From assembly GCF_000252955.1 (NCBI RefSeq), contig NC_014228.1, positions 1,017,830-1,081,829 of the forward strand: a stretch of 64,000 nucleotides of DNA, given 5' to 3'. The translations under genes and the position numbers were made by a program. This document shows positions 18,471 to 29,135 of this stretch, piece by piece. The notes beneath the pieces are model-generated. The model was not told the origin of the DNA. It saw only the letters and a list, made by a program, of their open reading frames with translations, and did not search any database. This DNA comes from Xenorhabdus nematophila ATCC 19061. GTDB lineage: Bacteria > Pseudomonadota > Gammaproteobacteria > Enterobacterales > Enterobacteriaceae. Positions within the stretch are counted from its first letter, which is position 1. Each line of letters starts with the position of its first letter.

Positions 18471-19202
18471 ATGCAACAACAACTAACGAAGTTTTCGTTA
18501 TCGGGTGCAGCCATCGCGCTACTTTTGGCTCTGGCACCGCAAGAAGCCTTTGCAATGCACGTGATGGAGGGGTTTTTGCCCCCGATGTGGGCAGTAGCCT
18601 GGTGGCTGGCCTTTTTGCCTTGTCTGGCGGTGGGGTTAGTGAGATTGCGCCAGATTGTACAGGAAGACAGTAATCAGAAGGTATTACTGGCGTTGTGCGG
18701 GGCATTCATTTTTGTGCTTTCTGCATTGAAAATCCCTTCTGTTACCGGAAGCTGCTCCCATCCAACGGGGGTCGCACTGGCGGTCATTTTGTTCGGGCCT
18801 TCTGTTGTGGCGGTATTGGGTGCGATTGTTCTGCTGTTTCAGGCTTTATTGCTGGCACACGGTGGGATCACCACGTTGGGTGCCAATGGTATGTCGATGG
18901 CGGTGATTGGCCCACTGGTGGGTTATCTGGTGTGGCGTTTCTCCGGCAAAATGGGGATACGTAAAGATGTTGCTGTCTTCCTCTGTGCTTTTGTGGCGGA
19001 TATTGCCACTTATACTGTTACGTCTGTGCAGTTGGGGGTGGCTTTCCCTGATCCGCAACTGGGCATGAGCGCAGCTATCCTCAAATTCATGGGTATTTTC
19101 TGCCTGACTCAATTACCGATTGCGGTAGCCGAAGGGTTATTGACGGTTCTGATTTATGACCAACTGGTCAAAAGACAATTAATTCAGGCGCGCAGTTTTT
19201 AA
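18471..19202 (+). CDS. cbiM: Cobalt ECF transporter substrate-binding subunit CbiM
   Basis: 243 residues, multispan inner-membrane protein. After a signal-like N-terminus ending in EAFA, the mature chain starts MHVMEGFL, whose free N-terminus and His2 bind the metal in this family. SHPTGVALAVILFGP is the second conserved block. Forms the CbiMNQO transporter with the next three genes; it supplies cobalt to CbiK. Confidence 0.95.
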   Translation: MQQQLTKFSLSGAAIALLLALAPQEAFAMHVMEGFLPPMWAVAWWLAFLPCLAVGLVRLRQIVQEDSNQKVLLALCGAFIFVLSALKIPSVTGSCSHPTGVALAVILFGPSVVAVLGAIVLLFQALLLAHGGITTLGANGMSMAVIGPLVGYLVWRFSGKMGIRKDVAVFLCAFVADIATYTVTSVQLGVAFPDPQLGMSAAILKFMGIFCLTQLPIAVAEGLLTVLIYDQLVKRQLIQARSF

Positions 19203-19267
19203 TAAACAGTCTTTAAGGAATTGTTTTTAAGAAATTTTTTAAAAAATAGTTTTAAGGAGTGTTGATG

Positions 19268-19549
19268 ATGAAAAAGACATTGATATTACTGTCCCTCGTT
19301 GCCGCGTTGTGTATTCTCCCGTTTTTCATTGATCACGGCGGGGAATTTAGCGGAGCGGATGGTGAGGCAGAAGCACAAATCATGGAGATAGCACCAAATT
19401 ATACCCCGTGGTTTGAGTCCCTGTATAAACCTGCCAGTGGCGAAATAGAAAGCCTTTTATTTACCTTGCAGGGAAGTCTGGGGACTGCCGTGATTTTCTA
19501 CATTCTTGGTTATTATCGGCGCAACCGGAAAGATCATGATCGGAATTGA
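19268..19549 (+). CDS. cbiN: Cobalt transporter accessory subunit CbiN
   Basis: 93 residues with two membrane segments, one at each end, and an extracytoplasmic middle (FIDHGGEFSGADGEAE). The C-terminal ESLLFTLQGSLGTAVIFYILGY segment is nearly invariant in the family. Tandem ATGs at 19265 and 19268 follow AAGGAG; MKKTL (19268) has the better spacing and matches Salmonella. Confidence 0.94.
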   Translation: MKKTLILLSLVAALCILPFFIDHGGEFSGADGEAEAQIMEIAPNYTPWFESLYKPASGEIESLLFTLQGSLGTAVIFYILGYYRRNRKDHDRN

Positions 19550-20213
19550 TAAGCTCAGTTACCAGAGCCGTTGGCGTGATAAAGATCCCAGGGCGAAATT
19601 CGCCCTGTATCTCCTGTCGGTGACCCTGGCGATGGTACTTTCACCATTCTGGCAAGCCATGTCAGTGCTGGGATTTGCCATGTTTACCAGTTATCTGTTA
19701 CGGATCAGTGTACTGCGTTATCTGAAATGGTTGCTGATCCCCTTGGGTTTTTTAACCTTCGGTCTGGTCGCGATTGTACTGTCTGCAAGCACGCAGCCGG
19801 ATAGCCTGCTTTGGGGATTTCCGATCGGAAAATATTGGGTAGGTCTTGATCCTCAAGGCATCCAGATTGCTAATCAGACATTCTGGCGCAGCCTGGCTGC
19901 ATTATCCGCAACGCTGTGGTTTATGATGAACATGCCTTTTGAACAGATGATTAAACTACTCAAATTTTGCCGGGTTCCTCATCTCTTGATCGAACAGATC
20001 TTACTGACGTGGCGTTTTATTTTTATCTTTTTTGAAGAAGCCGTGGCAATTCATCACGCGCAGTCATTGCGATTTGGTTATCGTTCCTTGAGAACCAGCT
20101 ACTATTCGCTCGCAATGCTGGTCAGCATGCTGTTTTCGCGCGTGATGAGCCGTTATCAGCAAATGAGTGTGGCGTTGGAACTCAAGTTGTATCAGGGCGA
20201 TTTTCATTTATAA
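19536..20213 (+). CDS. cbiQ: Cobalt ECF transporter T component CbiQ
   Basis: 225 residues with several membrane spans. Energy-coupling transmembrane subunit that links CbiM to the ATPase CbiO. IDKLSYQSRWRDKDPRAK is the usual N-terminus, and the EQILLTWRFIFIFFEEA coupling region is present. Start at ATG 19536 inside the end of cbiN; the in-frame extension from 19506 is internal to cbiN. Confidence 0.93.
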   Translation: MIGIDKLSYQSRWRDKDPRAKFALYLLSVTLAMVLSPFWQAMSVLGFAMFTSYLLRISVLRYLKWLLIPLGFLTFGLVAIVLSASTQPDSLLWGFPIGKYWVGLDPQGIQIANQTFWRSLAALSATLWFMMNMPFEQMIKLLKFCRVPHLLIEQILLTWRFIFIFFEEAVAIHHAQSLRFGYRSLRTSYYSLAMLVSMLFSRVMSRYQQMSVALELKLYQGDFHL

Positions 20214-20249
20214 ACGTTCTGGTCAGGAAAACAGGGGGATATTGATGAT

Positions 20250-21077
20250 ATGTTAAAGACAGAGGCTCTGTATTTTAGTTATCAGGATGAACCTGTTCTG
20301 AAAGATTTGACGCTTGATTTCAGTTGTTATCAGGTCACCGGGATTATTGGGGCAAATGGTTGTGGTAAATCGACTTTGCTGATGAACCTTTCCGGCGTGT
20401 TACGTCCGCAGCAGGGCGTTGTGTGGTGGAATAATGCGCCGGTGGATTATAGTAAAAAAGGCCTGATGAATTTGCGTCAGCATGTTGTCACGGTCTTCCA
20501 GGATCCTGATCAACAACTTTTCTATACTGATATTGAGAGTGATATCGCTTTCAGTTTACGTAACTTAGGGGTCAATGAAACTGAAATTCAACGCAGGATT
20601 GAATCTGCGCTGACATTGGTAAGAGCGCACTCTTTTAGTCACAAACCGATTCAATATTTGAGCTTCGGGCAGAAAAAACGAGTGGCCATTGCCGGCGCAT
20701 TGGTGATGGATTTTGATTATTTGTTGCTGGATGAGCCGACGGCCGGGCTTGATCCCGCAGGCCGCCAGCAAATGTTGGAAATTATTGGCATGATTGCAGC
20801 GGGAGGAAAGCGGATCATCATTTCTAGTCATGACATCGATTTGATCTATCAGATCTGCGATGGCTTATATGTGCTGGGTAACGGGAAAAAGATCAGCGCC
20901 GGTAAACCGGAAGAGGTATTGCAACAAAAAACACAACTTGAACAGGCGGGATTAGCACAGCCGTGGCTGGTAAAAGTTCACTGCGAAGCGGGTTTACCCT
21001 TGTGTAAGACAGAGCAGGAACTTTTTGCGATCCTTCGTGAAACTCGCCTGTATGCCGCAAAGGAGAACAGACAATGA
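20250..21077 (+). CDS. cbiO: Cobalt ECF transporter ATPase CbiO
   Basis: 275 residues. Walker [10 protein letters not shown] (about 34-42), Q-loop FQDPDQQLF, signature [16 protein letters not shown], Walker [14 protein letters not shown] and the switch histidine in ISSHDIDL are all present, so it should be an active ABC ATPase. AGGGGG lies before the ATG. Overlaps cbiP by 4 bp. Confidence 0.95.
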   Translation: MLKTEALYFSYQDEPVLKDLTLDFSCYQVTGIIGANGCGKSTLLMNLSGVLRPQQGVVWWNNAPVDYSKKGLMNLRQHVVTVFQDPDQQLFYTDIESDIAFSLRNLGVNETEIQRRIESALTLVRAHSFSHKPIQYLSFGQKKRVAIAGALVMDFDYLLLDEPTAGLDPAGRQQMLEIIGMIAAGGKRIIISSHDIDLIYQICDGLYVLGNGKKISAGKPEEVLQQKTQLEQAGLAQPWLVKVHCEAGLPLCKTEQELFAILRETRLYAAKENRQ

Positions 21078-22651
21078 CATTATCGCTGATGATTCAGGGA
21101 ACCGCCTCTGATGTGGGAAAAAGTGTTCTGGCAGCGGGATTCTGCCGGATATTTTCGCAGGATGGTTATCGCTGTACCCCTTTCAAATCACAGAACATGG
21201 CGCTTAATTCCGGTATTACCGCCGATGGCAAAGAGATGGGAAGGGCACAGATATTTCAGGCAGAAGCGGCAGGTATTGCGCCGGATGTGCGTATGAATCC
21301 CGTTTTGCTGAAACCGACCTGTGATCGCAAGGCACAAGTTGTTTTTATGGGGAAAGTGATGTGCAGCATGAATGCGGCGGAATATCACGAATATAAACCC
21401 CAGTTACTCCGGCAGATTCTGGAAGCTTACAATGGCCTTGCTGCGGAAACGGATATCATGGTGCTGGAAGGCGCAGGCAGCCCGGCAGAAATCAATCTCC
21501 GTGACCGTGATATTGTCAATATGGGCATGGCTGAATTGGTGGATGCACCTGTCATTCTGGTGGCCGATATTGATCGTGGAGGTGTCTTTGCCTCTATTTA
21601 CGGCACGCTGGCTTTAATTAGCCCGGAGGAAAGAGCACGGGTGAAAGGGGTGATTATCAATAAGTTTCGTGGTGATCTGTCGTTGCTGAAATCGGGTATT
21701 GATCAGATTGAGGCGTTGACACAAGTGCCGGTCTTGGGTGTTTTGCCCTGGCTGGATCTTGATCTTGAGGATGAAGACAGTGTTGCCTTGCAGGAGGGTA
21801 AATACGATCAGCCAGAACAGAAAACAGCAGATTATCTGGATATTGCGGTCATTCAATACCCCCATATTGCCAATTTTACCGATTTCAATGCGTTAGCAGC
21901 ACAACCAGATGTACACCTGCGTTATGTTTCCGCGCCTTCTGAGCTGCATGAAGCGGATTTGATCATCCTTCCCGGCAGCAAAAATACATTGGGTGATTTG
22001 GCATGGTTAAAAATCCAGGGGTTTGATCAGGCAATTATCCGCGCGCATCAGAAAAAGATTCCGATCATCGGGATTTGTGGTGGTTACCAGATGCTGGGAA
22101 AACAGATTGTGGATGACGTGGAGTCCGGTTTGACCTGGATGGCGGGTTTAGGGCTGTTGGATACTGAAACCCAATTCGCCCATGAAAAACAAACTGCACA
22201 GGTCAGGGGGATTGTAATGCCTGCTTTGTCAGGTATATTGAATTTATGTTGTCAGCAGCCAATTGCGGGCTATGAAATTCATATGGGACTGACCCGGCTT
22301 GGTGAGCAAGCAATGCCTTTTGCCAAAATGCACCTGCACAATGGAGAGGAAAAAATTTGGTTTGATGGGGCCGTGACTCAGGATAGTTCAGTCATGGGGA
22401 GTTATCTGCATGGCTTGTTTGATCAGAATTCTTTCACTCGTCCGCTATTGAATCAGCTTCGTCTACGTAAAGGCTGTACGCCATTGGAAAATGTCACTTT
22501 CAGTTATGCCCAACATAAAGAAAAACAGTTCGATATTTTAGCTGCCAGTATGCGAGAGCACCTTGATATCGGGCGGATCTATAAGTTGATGAGTGAGCAC
22601 AAATTGTTGAGAGAGAAGCATTCATTATGTGATGGAGTTTTATCCAATTAA
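21074..22651 (+). CDS. cbiP: Cobyric acid synthase CbiP
   Basis: 525 residues. Amidates the b, d, e and g side chains of adenosylcobyrinic acid a,c-diamide. N-terminal ATPase with [17 protein letters not shown] and [12 protein letters not shown]-terminal glutamine amidotransferase with nucleophile in [10 protein letters not shown] near residue 335 and YEIHMG plus SYLHGLFD. Slightly longer than Salmonella CbiP by a charged C-terminal tail. Overlaps cbiO. Confidence 0.95.
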   Translation: MTLSLMIQGTASDVGKSVLAAGFCRIFSQDGYRCTPFKSQNMALNSGITADGKEMGRAQIFQAEAAGIAPDVRMNPVLLKPTCDRKAQVVFMGKVMCSMNAAEYHEYKPQLLRQILEAYNGLAAETDIMVLEGAGSPAEINLRDRDIVNMGMAELVDAPVILVADIDRGGVFASIYGTLALISPEERARVKGVIINKFRGDLSLLKSGIDQIEALTQVPVLGVLPWLDLDLEDEDSVALQEGKYDQPEQKTADYLDIAVIQYPHIANFTDFNALAAQPDVHLRYVSAPSELHEADLIILPGSKNTLGDLAWLKIQGFDQAIIRAHQKKIPIIGICGGYQMLGKQIVDDVESGLTWMAGLGLLDTETQFAHEKQTAQVRGIVMPALSGILNLCCQQPIAGYEIHMGLTRLGEQAMPFAKMHLHNGEEKIWFDGAVTQDSSVMGSYLHGLFDQNSFTRPLLNQLRLRKGCTPLENVTFSYAQHKEKQFDILAASMREHLDIGRIYKLMSEHKLLREKHSLCDGVLSN

Positions 22652-22671
22652 GTTTTGCAGGGTAGAACGAC

Positions 22672-23220
22672 ATGATGATTTTAGTAACAGGTGGGGCGCG
22701 TAGTGGAAAAAGCGCCTATGCTGAACGTCTGATTGCTGAACAGTGTGAACAGGTGCTGTATCTCGCCACGGCACAGATTACGGATGAAGAGATGGCCGCC
22801 CGCATTGAACGGCATAAACAGGAGCGGCCTGCACACTGGCGTACTTGGGAGGGGCATCAAAATCTGGGGACGGTTATTCGTCAGCACCGTCAGCCTCAAG
22901 AGGGCGTTATACTGGAATGTATCACAACATTGATTGCCAATTTGCTGTTTGACTTGTCAAAGGGGGCATCACCTGAACAGATGGATTTCGCATCATTGGA
23001 AGTGTTTATCCATCGTCAGATTGATGACCTGATTAATGCCAGCCTGATGTGTCCGATGCCGGTATGTTTAGTGACCAATGAATTAGGTATGGGCATCACA
23101 CCTGAAAACCGATTGGCGCGCCATTTTGTTGATATCGCGGGGCGTGCCAACCAAAAGCTGGCGAGAGAAGCGAAGGCAGTTTGGCTGATGGTTTCCGGTA
23201 TTGGAGTCAAGATTAAATGA
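22672..23220 (+). CDS. cobU: Adenosylcobinamide kinase / guanylyltransferase CobU
   Basis: 182 residues. Phosphorylates adenosylcobinamide and adds GMP to give AdoCbi-GDP. P-loop [13 protein letters not shown] (about 6-18), [16 protein letters not shown] with the histidine that becomes guanylylated, and [17 protein letters not shown]. Overlaps cobS by 4 bp. Confidence 0.95.
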   Translation: MMILVTGGARSGKSAYAERLIAEQCEQVLYLATAQITDEEMAARIERHKQERPAHWRTWEGHQNLGTVIRQHRQPQEGVILECITTLIANLLFDLSKGASPEQMDFASLEVFIHRQIDDLINASLMCPMPVCLVTNELGMGITPENRLARHFVDIAGRANQKLAREAKAVWLMVSGIGVKIK

Positions 23221-23975
23221 AACTGAATCTTTTTTGGGCCACAGTACAGTTTATGACGCGGCTTCCTATTCCGACAAAATGGGCTGAGGGGGTCGATTTT
23301 TCCCAATATTGGCGCGGTATTGCCACTTTTCCGTTGATTGGCCTGATTGTTGGCGGTCTGGCGGGATTGATCGCATTGTCTGTCAGCTATTCCGGCGGGG
23401 GAATGTATATCGGTGCTGTCGGTTATGTACTGGCGCTGGCCCTGTTGACCGGGGGTTTACATTTAGATGGATTGGCGGATACCTGCGATGGCCTTTTTTC
23501 TGCCCGCCAGCGGGAAGAAATGTTGGAAATTATGCGTGACAGCCGGCTTGGGGCTTATGGCGGCATTGGGTTAATTTTTTGTATTTTTATTAAAACACTG
23601 GCTGTTGTTGAGCTTGCTTACCATCCTCCTCTTTACCTGTTGGCCTTGCTGACTTGTGCACCGATTGTCGGGCGTACCACTGTCGTCCTTTTGATGTATG
23701 CGCAACGTTATGCCCGTGAATATGAAGGTATGGGAAGCAGTTATATTGGCAGGGTGACTTTTTCTTCTACTCTGCTGACCTTATTGAGTGGTCTGATATT
23801 GGTCATGGTGCTGGGGGATTGGAAAGGCTTAACCGCGATGGCAATAACACTGCTTGTCGTTTATGGAATGTCGCTTTATTTCAATTATCGTCTTGGTGGG
23901 CAAACGGGCGATACGTTGGGAGCGGCAATTGAAGTGGGAGAAATCACTTTTTTGTTGGCGATGATTTGGCAATAA
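23217..23975 (+). CDS. cobS: Adenosylcobinamide-GDP ribazoletransferase CobS (cobalamin synthase)
   Basis: 252 residues, polytopic inner-membrane protein. Joins AdoCbi-GDP with alpha-ribazole (phosphate), the last assembly step. The Asp-rich motif [14 protein letters not shown] and the later [15 protein letters not shown] block are typical. ATGA overlap with cobU. Confidence 0.95.
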   Translation: MKLNLFWATVQFMTRLPIPTKWAEGVDFSQYWRGIATFPLIGLIVGGLAGLIALSVSYSGGGMYIGAVGYVLALALLTGGLHLDGLADTCDGLFSARQREEMLEIMRDSRLGAYGGIGLIFCIFIKTLAVVELAYHPPLYLLALLTCAPIVGRTTVVLLMYAQRYAREYEGMGSSYIGRVTFSSTLLTLLSGLILVMVLGDWKGLTAMAITLLVVYGMSLYFNYRLGGQTGDTLGAAIEVGEITFLLAMIWQ

Positions 23976-24009
23976 GATCATTTGGCAATAAATAGGGAGA
24001 AACAATCAG

Positions 24010-24654
24010 ATGCGTTTTTTTCTCGTTCGGCATGGGCAGACACAAGCCAATATTGATGATGTTTTTTGTGGGAAAACCGATTTACCCTTGACGCAAACGG
24101 GCATAAATCAAGCATTGTACGTTTCTGAGGCGTTGAAAAATATTCCCTTCCAGTCTATTCACTGTAGTGAAAGGAAGAGGACAAGACAAACCGCACAAAT
24201 CATTTCTCCATCAAGCATACTTTCTCTGCCAAAGATAATCAGCGATTACCGTCTCAATGAATTGGATTTTGGGGCATGGGAACTATGTCATCATGCAGAC
24301 ATCGCTAAAGACGATCCACAGGCCTGGTCGCAATGGTTGGGAGACTGGCAAAATGGGTGTCCGACGGGGGGAGAACCGTTCAAGAATTTTGCGGAGCGGG
24401 TCGGGAAATATGCCGAAGAATTACATTCTGCCATCACAGAAGCAAATCACTTGATTGTTGCCCACCAAGGCGTTCTGGGATTGCTTCTTGCTAAATTACT
24501 CAAATTGCCAATAGAGGCCATGTGGTCTTTTCCTTTCCGGCAGGGAACTTACAGTATTGTTGATAATCATGCCGGAGTTATTACCTTGCGCGCATTTAAT
24601 GCTCAGATGGAATATTGTCCGAAGGATGAATATGACTCTCGACTGCCTGATTAA
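24010..24654 (+). CDS. cobC: Alpha-ribazole phosphatase CobC
   Basis: 214 residues of the histidine phosphatase family. [10 protein letters not shown] near the N-terminus holds the phospho-accepting histidine (residue 8), and VAHQGVLG the second histidine. Removes the phosphate from alpha-ribazole phosphate or from cobalamin phosphate. In Salmonella cobC is away from the main cob operon; here it sits between cobS and cobT. Overlaps the cobT start by 23 bp. Confidence 0.92.
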   Translation: MRFFLVRHGQTQANIDDVFCGKTDLPLTQTGINQALYVSEALKNIPFQSIHCSERKRTRQTAQIISPSSILSLPKIISDYRLNELDFGAWELCHHADIAKDDPQAWSQWLGDWQNGCPTGGEPFKNFAERVGKYAEELHSAITEANHLIVAHQGVLGLLLAKLLKLPIEAMWSFPFRQGTYSIVDNHAGVITLRAFNAQMEYCPKDEYDSRLPD

Positions 24655-25708
24655 AACAATTCAGCCCCTGAACAGGGTGAAGATGGACAAGGCGGCAAAG
24701 CATATTGACGGTTTGCTCAAACCCTTGGGGAGTTTGGGAAGGCTTGAAATGCTGGCGATACAATTATCCGGCATGTCAGGGATTAATGAGCTGCAAAATC
24801 TGCAAAAAGAGATCATCGTGATGTGCGCCGATCACGGTGTGTATGACGAAGGTATCGCCATTTCACCTAAAAACGTCACTGAGATACAAGCACGTAATAT
24901 GCTGAAAGGAGTGACGGGCGTGTGTGTACTGGCGAAAAACAGTGGCACGCGTGTTTTGCCTGTAGACATTGGCATTGACTGTGAACCGATTGAACAGTTG
25001 TTGTCTCTTAAACTTGCACGGGGTAGCGGTAATATTGCCCGGCGGACGGCGATGGAATATGTGCAGGCCGAAATGCTGTTATTGGCAAGCGCCCAGTTGG
25101 TGCGCCAGCGTGTTGAGGCCGGAGTGACCGTGTTTGGCGTCGGCGAAATGGGGATTGCCAATACGACAGCAGCGGCAGCAGTCATCAGTGTTCTGACGGA
25201 CAGTGATCCTGATGATGTGGTTGGCGTGGGTGCTAACTTACCCCTTGACCGATTGATGCACAAACAATCTATTGTACGGCAGGCCATCACAGTTAATCAG
25301 CCGGATCGCAGAAATGCGCTTGACGTACTGGCGAAAGTGGGGGGATTTGATCTGGTTGGCATGACAGGCGTTATTCTGGGAGCGGCTGCTTCTGGTGTAC
25401 CGGTTGTGCTGGATGGTTTTTTGTCTTATGCGTCAGCTCTGGCGGCCTGTCAGTTATCACCCACCGTGCGGGATTATTGTATTCCTTCTCATATGTCGGC
25501 AGAAAAAGGTGCGGCGCTGGCGTTGCAACATTTGGATCTGCAACCTTATTTGCATTTAGATTTTCGCCTCGGTGAAGGTAGTGGAGCGGCTATTGCTATG
25601 TCTCTGATTGATGCTGCTTGTGCAATGTATTGCCATATGGGGAAACTGGCAAATTATGGTATTCATTTTCCTGCACCGAAAAAAGGTCACGCTTTGCGTG
25701 ACCTTTAA
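24632..25708 (+). CDS. cobT: Nicotinate-nucleotide:dimethylbenzimidazole phosphoribosyltransferase CobT
   Basis: 358 residues. Makes alpha-ribazole phosphate from the lower-ligand base and NaMN. The [16 protein letters not shown] start, [23 protein letters not shown] and the catalytic glutamate in [12 protein letters not shown] (about 315) are all present. Start at ATG 24632 (MTLDCLIK), with AAGGA upstream; an in-frame extension back to 24557 is inside cobC. Its last codons form a terminator hairpin. Last gene of the operon. Confidence 0.95.
   Translation: MTLDCLIKTIQPLNRVKMDKAAKHIDGLLKPLGSLGRLEMLAIQLSGMSGINELQNLQKEIIVMCADHGVYDEGIAISPKNVTEIQARNMLKGVTGVCVLAKNSGTRVLPVDIGIDCEPIEQLLSLKLARGSGNIARRTAMEYVQAEMLLLASAQLVRQRVEAGVTVFGVGEMGIANTTAAAAVISVLTDSDPDDVVGVGANLPLDRLMHKQSIVRQAITVNQPDRRNALDVLAKVGGFDLVGMTGVILGAAASGVPVVLDGFLSYASALAACQLSPTVRDYCIPSHMSAEKGAALALQHLDLQPYLHLDFRLGEGSGAAIAMSLIDAACAMYCHMGKLANYGIHFPAPKKGHALRDL
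25682..25706. terminator. Bidirectional terminator inside the 3' end of cobT
   Basis: A perfect 11-bp stem (AAAGGTCACGC, 25682-25692, with 25696-25706) and a 3-nt loop overlap the last cobT codons. On the minus strand it is followed by six T residues, so it ends the pixA-like transcript cleanly; on the plus strand the T-run is weaker. Confidence 0.8.
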
Positions 25709-25747
25709 TCTATCAGTCAATCAATTTAAAAATCTGTCTGCCAAGGT

Positions 25748-26305
25748 TTACATCATAACTGTGTGATCCAGAATAAGGCCGGATTCCAATGCGATATAAC
25801 CCATTAGCATTTTATCTCTATAAATTGCGATAGTGCTGAGATAGTACATTGTGCTAATTCTGTCTACACTCGGCAGATCGTTCACTTTAATCATCCAGTG
25901 ATAATCTTTCATTGTATTGATATCTACGTCAACCGTGTTTTTCATATCGACGGTAGCAACAGATCTCACAACGCTTTCTACGACAGGAAGGCTGACCATT
26001 GAAACAACACCATCTCTCATTACATTCATCGGTTCAATTTTGACCAAAGCAGCAGAGTATGTTGTTTCAATATTTAATGATCTGACATTCAAACGGATCA
26101 TGTCACCTATATTAGCTTTAATAGAGAGAGTAAGCTCTTCATCTACACAAACAACACTGTCATCTTCAGGTAACAAACGGAGATAATTTTTGTTAAGTAT
26201 TGAGGGAGTAATTAAAACAGGCTTATTAATATCTTTGCTGAGTTTACCATAGTCATTCATGATTTCTTCAGCTTTTACTGCTAACATAATATCGATATTT
26301 CTCAT
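25748..26305 (-). CDS. pixA: PixA-like methionine-rich inclusion body protein (AidA/PixA family)
   Basis: 185 residues, the length I recall for X. nematophila PixA. It has 15 methionines (8%). The ANIGDMIRLNVRSLN strand-turn pattern matches the AidA/PixA core. Known PixA forms cytoplasmic crystalline inclusions in stationary-phase Xenorhabdus; its role is unsettled. No signal peptide. AAGGG precedes the ATG at 26305. Convergent with cobT and sharing a terminator with it. Members vary strongly in sequence, so this may be a paralogue of the named PixA. Confidence 0.75.
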   Translation of the reverse strand: MRNIDIMLAVKAEEIMNDYGKLSKDINKPVLITPSILNKNYLRLLPEDDSVVCVDEELTLSIKANIGDMIRLNVRSLNIETTYSAALVKIEPMNVMRDGVVSMVSLPVVESVVRSVATVDMKNTVDVDINTMKDYHWMIKVNDLPSVDRISTMYYLSTIAIYRDKMLMGYIALESGLILDHTVMM

Positions 26306-26892
26306 TGTAGTACCCTTAATTAGTTAACGTTATGAGCATATTTTTATACGCGATCAACATAACACTGGGCCCATACTTCACTTATAAGCTGCTTACGGAA
26401 TATATAATAATAAAAAATTATTGAACCGAAACCACAAAAAGAGTCTCGCCGAAAAATAAATTTATCATGATAAAATTATTTTAAATTATATTTAAGATGT
26501 ATTTGTTACCAATCATATTTATTTTAATTGTTTCTATGTGTTGATTGTCTACTGTGTCATTATAGTAAATATAACACGTTGGTTTTTTCAAAAGCAATAA
26601 TGTTTATCACTTATAAAGTGGCGTGTTTTTTATTTCTGCCAAGAGCGTTCTTCGTTTATGTTTTATGACGCTCAGTTTCTATTTTTTTTCTAATTCTGAT
26701 TAATGAGTTGAGTGATGTTTTATATTTTATAGATAAAAATAGATATAATAAAGAAGTTGGTTACATTTTTTAGCGTGGCATTGTTATTTATAATATTATT
26801 CTAAATGTCATCTTGATATAATCAAGCAAGATGTATAACTATTTATTGTTATTTTACCTGATCAATTACTTAGGGAAAATGAAAAGACCATT
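26306..26892. other. AT-rich intergenic region upstream of pixA-like gene
   Basis: About 590 bp, very AT-rich, no open frame worth calling. It should hold the promoter of the pixA-like gene (minus strand). I see no clear operator. Confidence 0.5.
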
Positions 26893-26914
26893 TTCCCTAT
26901 CGTGAGATAGGGAA
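26893..26914. terminator. Hairpin, possible terminator
   Basis: TTCCCTATC (26893-26901) pairs with GATAGGGAA (26906-26914) around a GTGA loop. On the plus strand GTTAATTTTTATT follows. It overlaps the end of the IS5 remnant, and may mark where the truncated IS meets old flanking DNA. Confidence 0.4.
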
Positions 26915-27133
26915 GTTAATTTTTATTGTATTTTTGAGATTAAAACGCTGAAAAACGCTATTCCAATAGCCGAATTCTGGCGGTAAATCCCGCCAGGGAA
27001 TGCGCGTTCTCATCCGGTAAAGAATACCTTCCAAGGTCAAACGGTGTTCAGGTTTGTCATAAATCCATCCGGTGTGTTGCATCAATGCAGAGAGCTTATT
27101 CCAATGGAGATCGGTTAACATAGCTCGCGGCAT
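26897..27133 (-). pseudogene. IS5-family transposase, N-terminal fragment
   Basis: The first ~65 residues (LTDLHWNKLSALM..., then RMRTRIPWRDLPPEFGYWNSVFQRF) match the N-terminal domain of IS5-family transposases. After that the sequence runs into unrelated DNA (KINFPISR) and stops, so the catalytic part is gone. I cannot define the inverted repeats. A dead remnant between pixA and the acyl-CoA ligase. Confidence 0.75.
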
Positions 27134-27235
27134 GATGGTGAGGTCTGGTTGTTTTTTGGCGAAAGTAATGATACCAAATCATCATGCTGCCTAATAATCC
27201 TTCGCAAAACGTCAACACTCCCTAGTTTTATTAAA

Positions 27236-28843
27236 TTAATTTTTAATTTGTTTTCTTAACTGCTCTTTTATAGTTTTTCCATTAACATTGCGGGGTAACG
27301 TCATAAAAGTATAGCCTTTAGGCCGCTTAAAACGCGCAACTATTGTGCAAATATAGTCGTTTAACTCTTGTTCCGTCACGGACGCATTTTCATTAAGTTC
27401 AATAAAAGCATGAGGAACTTCGCCCCAATACGGATCAGGTTTGGCTACAATCGCTGCGGCAAAAACGCCGGGGTGGCCAGAAAGCGCATTTTCTAATTCA
27501 AGACTGGAAATATTTTCACCACCAGAAATAATGATATCTTTTTTCCTATCGATGATTTTGATATAGCCATCAGGGTCGACGACAGCTAAGTCCCCGGTAT
27601 AAAACCATTGGCCAGTGGTCTCCGGTGTGATGTGACGTTCAGGATCGTAAGATGCGACGATATTTCCACGAATGGCAATTTCTCCAATAGTTTTCCCATC
27701 AAAAGGGACTTCAGATTGGCGGTTTTCATCAATAACGCTCACTTCTCCTTGTAAATTGGAGACGATCCCCTGGCGCATTTTCTTTAATATCATTTCCGAT
27801 TGTGGCAGGTTTTTCCACTCATCCTTATTTTCACAAACGGTAATAGGCCCGTAAGTTTCAGTCAAGCCATAAACCTGTGTCCCTTTGATGCCAACAGCAT
27901 CTAACAAAGAAAAGACCATTTCTGTTGGTGGAGCACCAGCAATAAGAGCAGAAACAAGACCATTAAAATGTTTCCCGTGCTTTTGAGCTGCTTTGCCTAA
28001 AGAATGATGAACAATCGGCGCACCGCAATAGTGTGTTACGTTGTGTGCCTGTATAAGTTGTATAGCCTCTTCTGCATCAAATTTTCTCATGCAGATATGG
28101 GTTCCGGCTCTTGCAGCAATGGCCCATGGAAAACACCAGCCGTTACAGTGAAACATGGGAAGTGTCCATAAATAAGTCGGTCGTTTGGGCATATCCCAAT
28201 CTAAAATATTGGAAATAGCATTGAGGAATGCTCCCCTATGGGAATAGACAACGAGTTTAGGTTGCCCGCTGGTACCCGAAGTTGAATTAATACTGATAGC
28301 TTCGTGCTCGTTAATGGGGATAAATGAGAGAGTCTTTGATGTATATTCGGTTATCAGGGATTCATAAGGCAGGAACTTGTATTCAGGTACCGATATTGGA
28401 ATTGTTGAATTATCTTGATCAGTAATAATTATCTGAATTGGCTTCTTGAAAGCGACATGATCTAAAAGTGAGATAAAGATTTTATCAATGATTAATATTT
28501 TCGGGCTAAGTTTTTCAAAGATAAAATTTAAGGTTGCTGAATCTGTTCGGGTACTTAGCGCGTTGAGAATGCCACCCGCTAAAGGGACTGCGAAATGTAA
28601 TTCAAGTAATTCGTTGGAGTTGGGTAAAAGGGTGGAGACTATGTGTCCTTTTTCAATTCCCATTTGTTGCAGTGAGACAGCAATTCTTTCACAGCGTTGG
28701 GCATATTGGCGCCAAGTCCAACGATATTTTCCATCAATAATAGCAATATCATCACCATTACTTAAAACCGCTCTCTTGAGAAATAAAATAGGTGATAATG
28801 CTACATCATTATGTTTATTTAAGAATGAACTGTTGCTATTCAT
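27236..28843 (-). CDS. Acyl-CoA synthetase (AMP-binding family)
   Basis: 535 residues from ATG 28843, which has AAGGTGA five bases upstream; a GTG at 28852 adds three codons. Activates a carboxylic acid to acyl-AMP and then acyl-CoA. The P-loop is STSGTSGQPK, followed by YGLTETYGP, YTGDLAVVDPDGY, the hinge IDRKKDIIISGGENIS, and the C-terminal lysine in NVNGKTIKEQ. The architecture resembles medium-chain or aromatic acid ligases rather than FadD. Substrate unknown. Divergent from an SDR reductase 292 bp away, which may act on the same acyl group. Confidence 0.85.
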   Translation of the reverse strand: MNSNSSFLNKHNDVALSPILFLKRAVLSNGDDIAIIDGKYRWTWRQYAQRCERIAVSLQQMGIEKGHIVSTLLPNSNELLELHFAVPLAGGILNALSTRTDSATLNFIFEKLSPKILIIDKIFISLLDHVAFKKPIQIIITDQDNSTIPISVPEYKFLPYESLITEYTSKTLSFIPINEHEAISINSTSGTSGQPKLVVYSHRGAFLNAISNILDWDMPKRPTYLWTLPMFHCNGWCFPWAIAARAGTHICMRKFDAEEAIQLIQAHNVTHYCGAPIVHHSLGKAAQKHGKHFNGLVSALIAGAPPTEMVFSLLDAVGIKGTQVYGLTETYGPITVCENKDEWKNLPQSEMILKKMRQGIVSNLQGEVSVIDENRQSEVPFDGKTIGEIAIRGNIVASYDPERHITPETTGQWFYTGDLAVVDPDGYIKIIDRKKDIIISGGENISSLELENALSGHPGVFAAAIVAKPDPYWGEVPHAFIELNENASVTEQELNDYICTIVARFKRPKGYTFMTLPRNVNGKTIKEQLRKQIKN

Positions 28844-29135
28844 ATATTTCACCTTATCTTGTTGTGTTAATTTTAAAAGTAGCAGGGAGTAAAAAAATAA
28901 ATAATGTCATTATTAATATAATAGAGTCGTTTTTAGAGTAATACATAGTAAAATTTCATCTGTTGATGTTATTTTTTATTTAAGACTCTCACTCAAAAAT
29001 TTTATCCATATTTTATTTTTTTAATATACCATTTTTATTTATTAAGATTGTGTAATAAATCATTTGAAAATATATTTAAAAATTAGATTCAATCTAATAA
29101 AAAAACTCAACTAATTAATATAAAAGGAAACTTAA

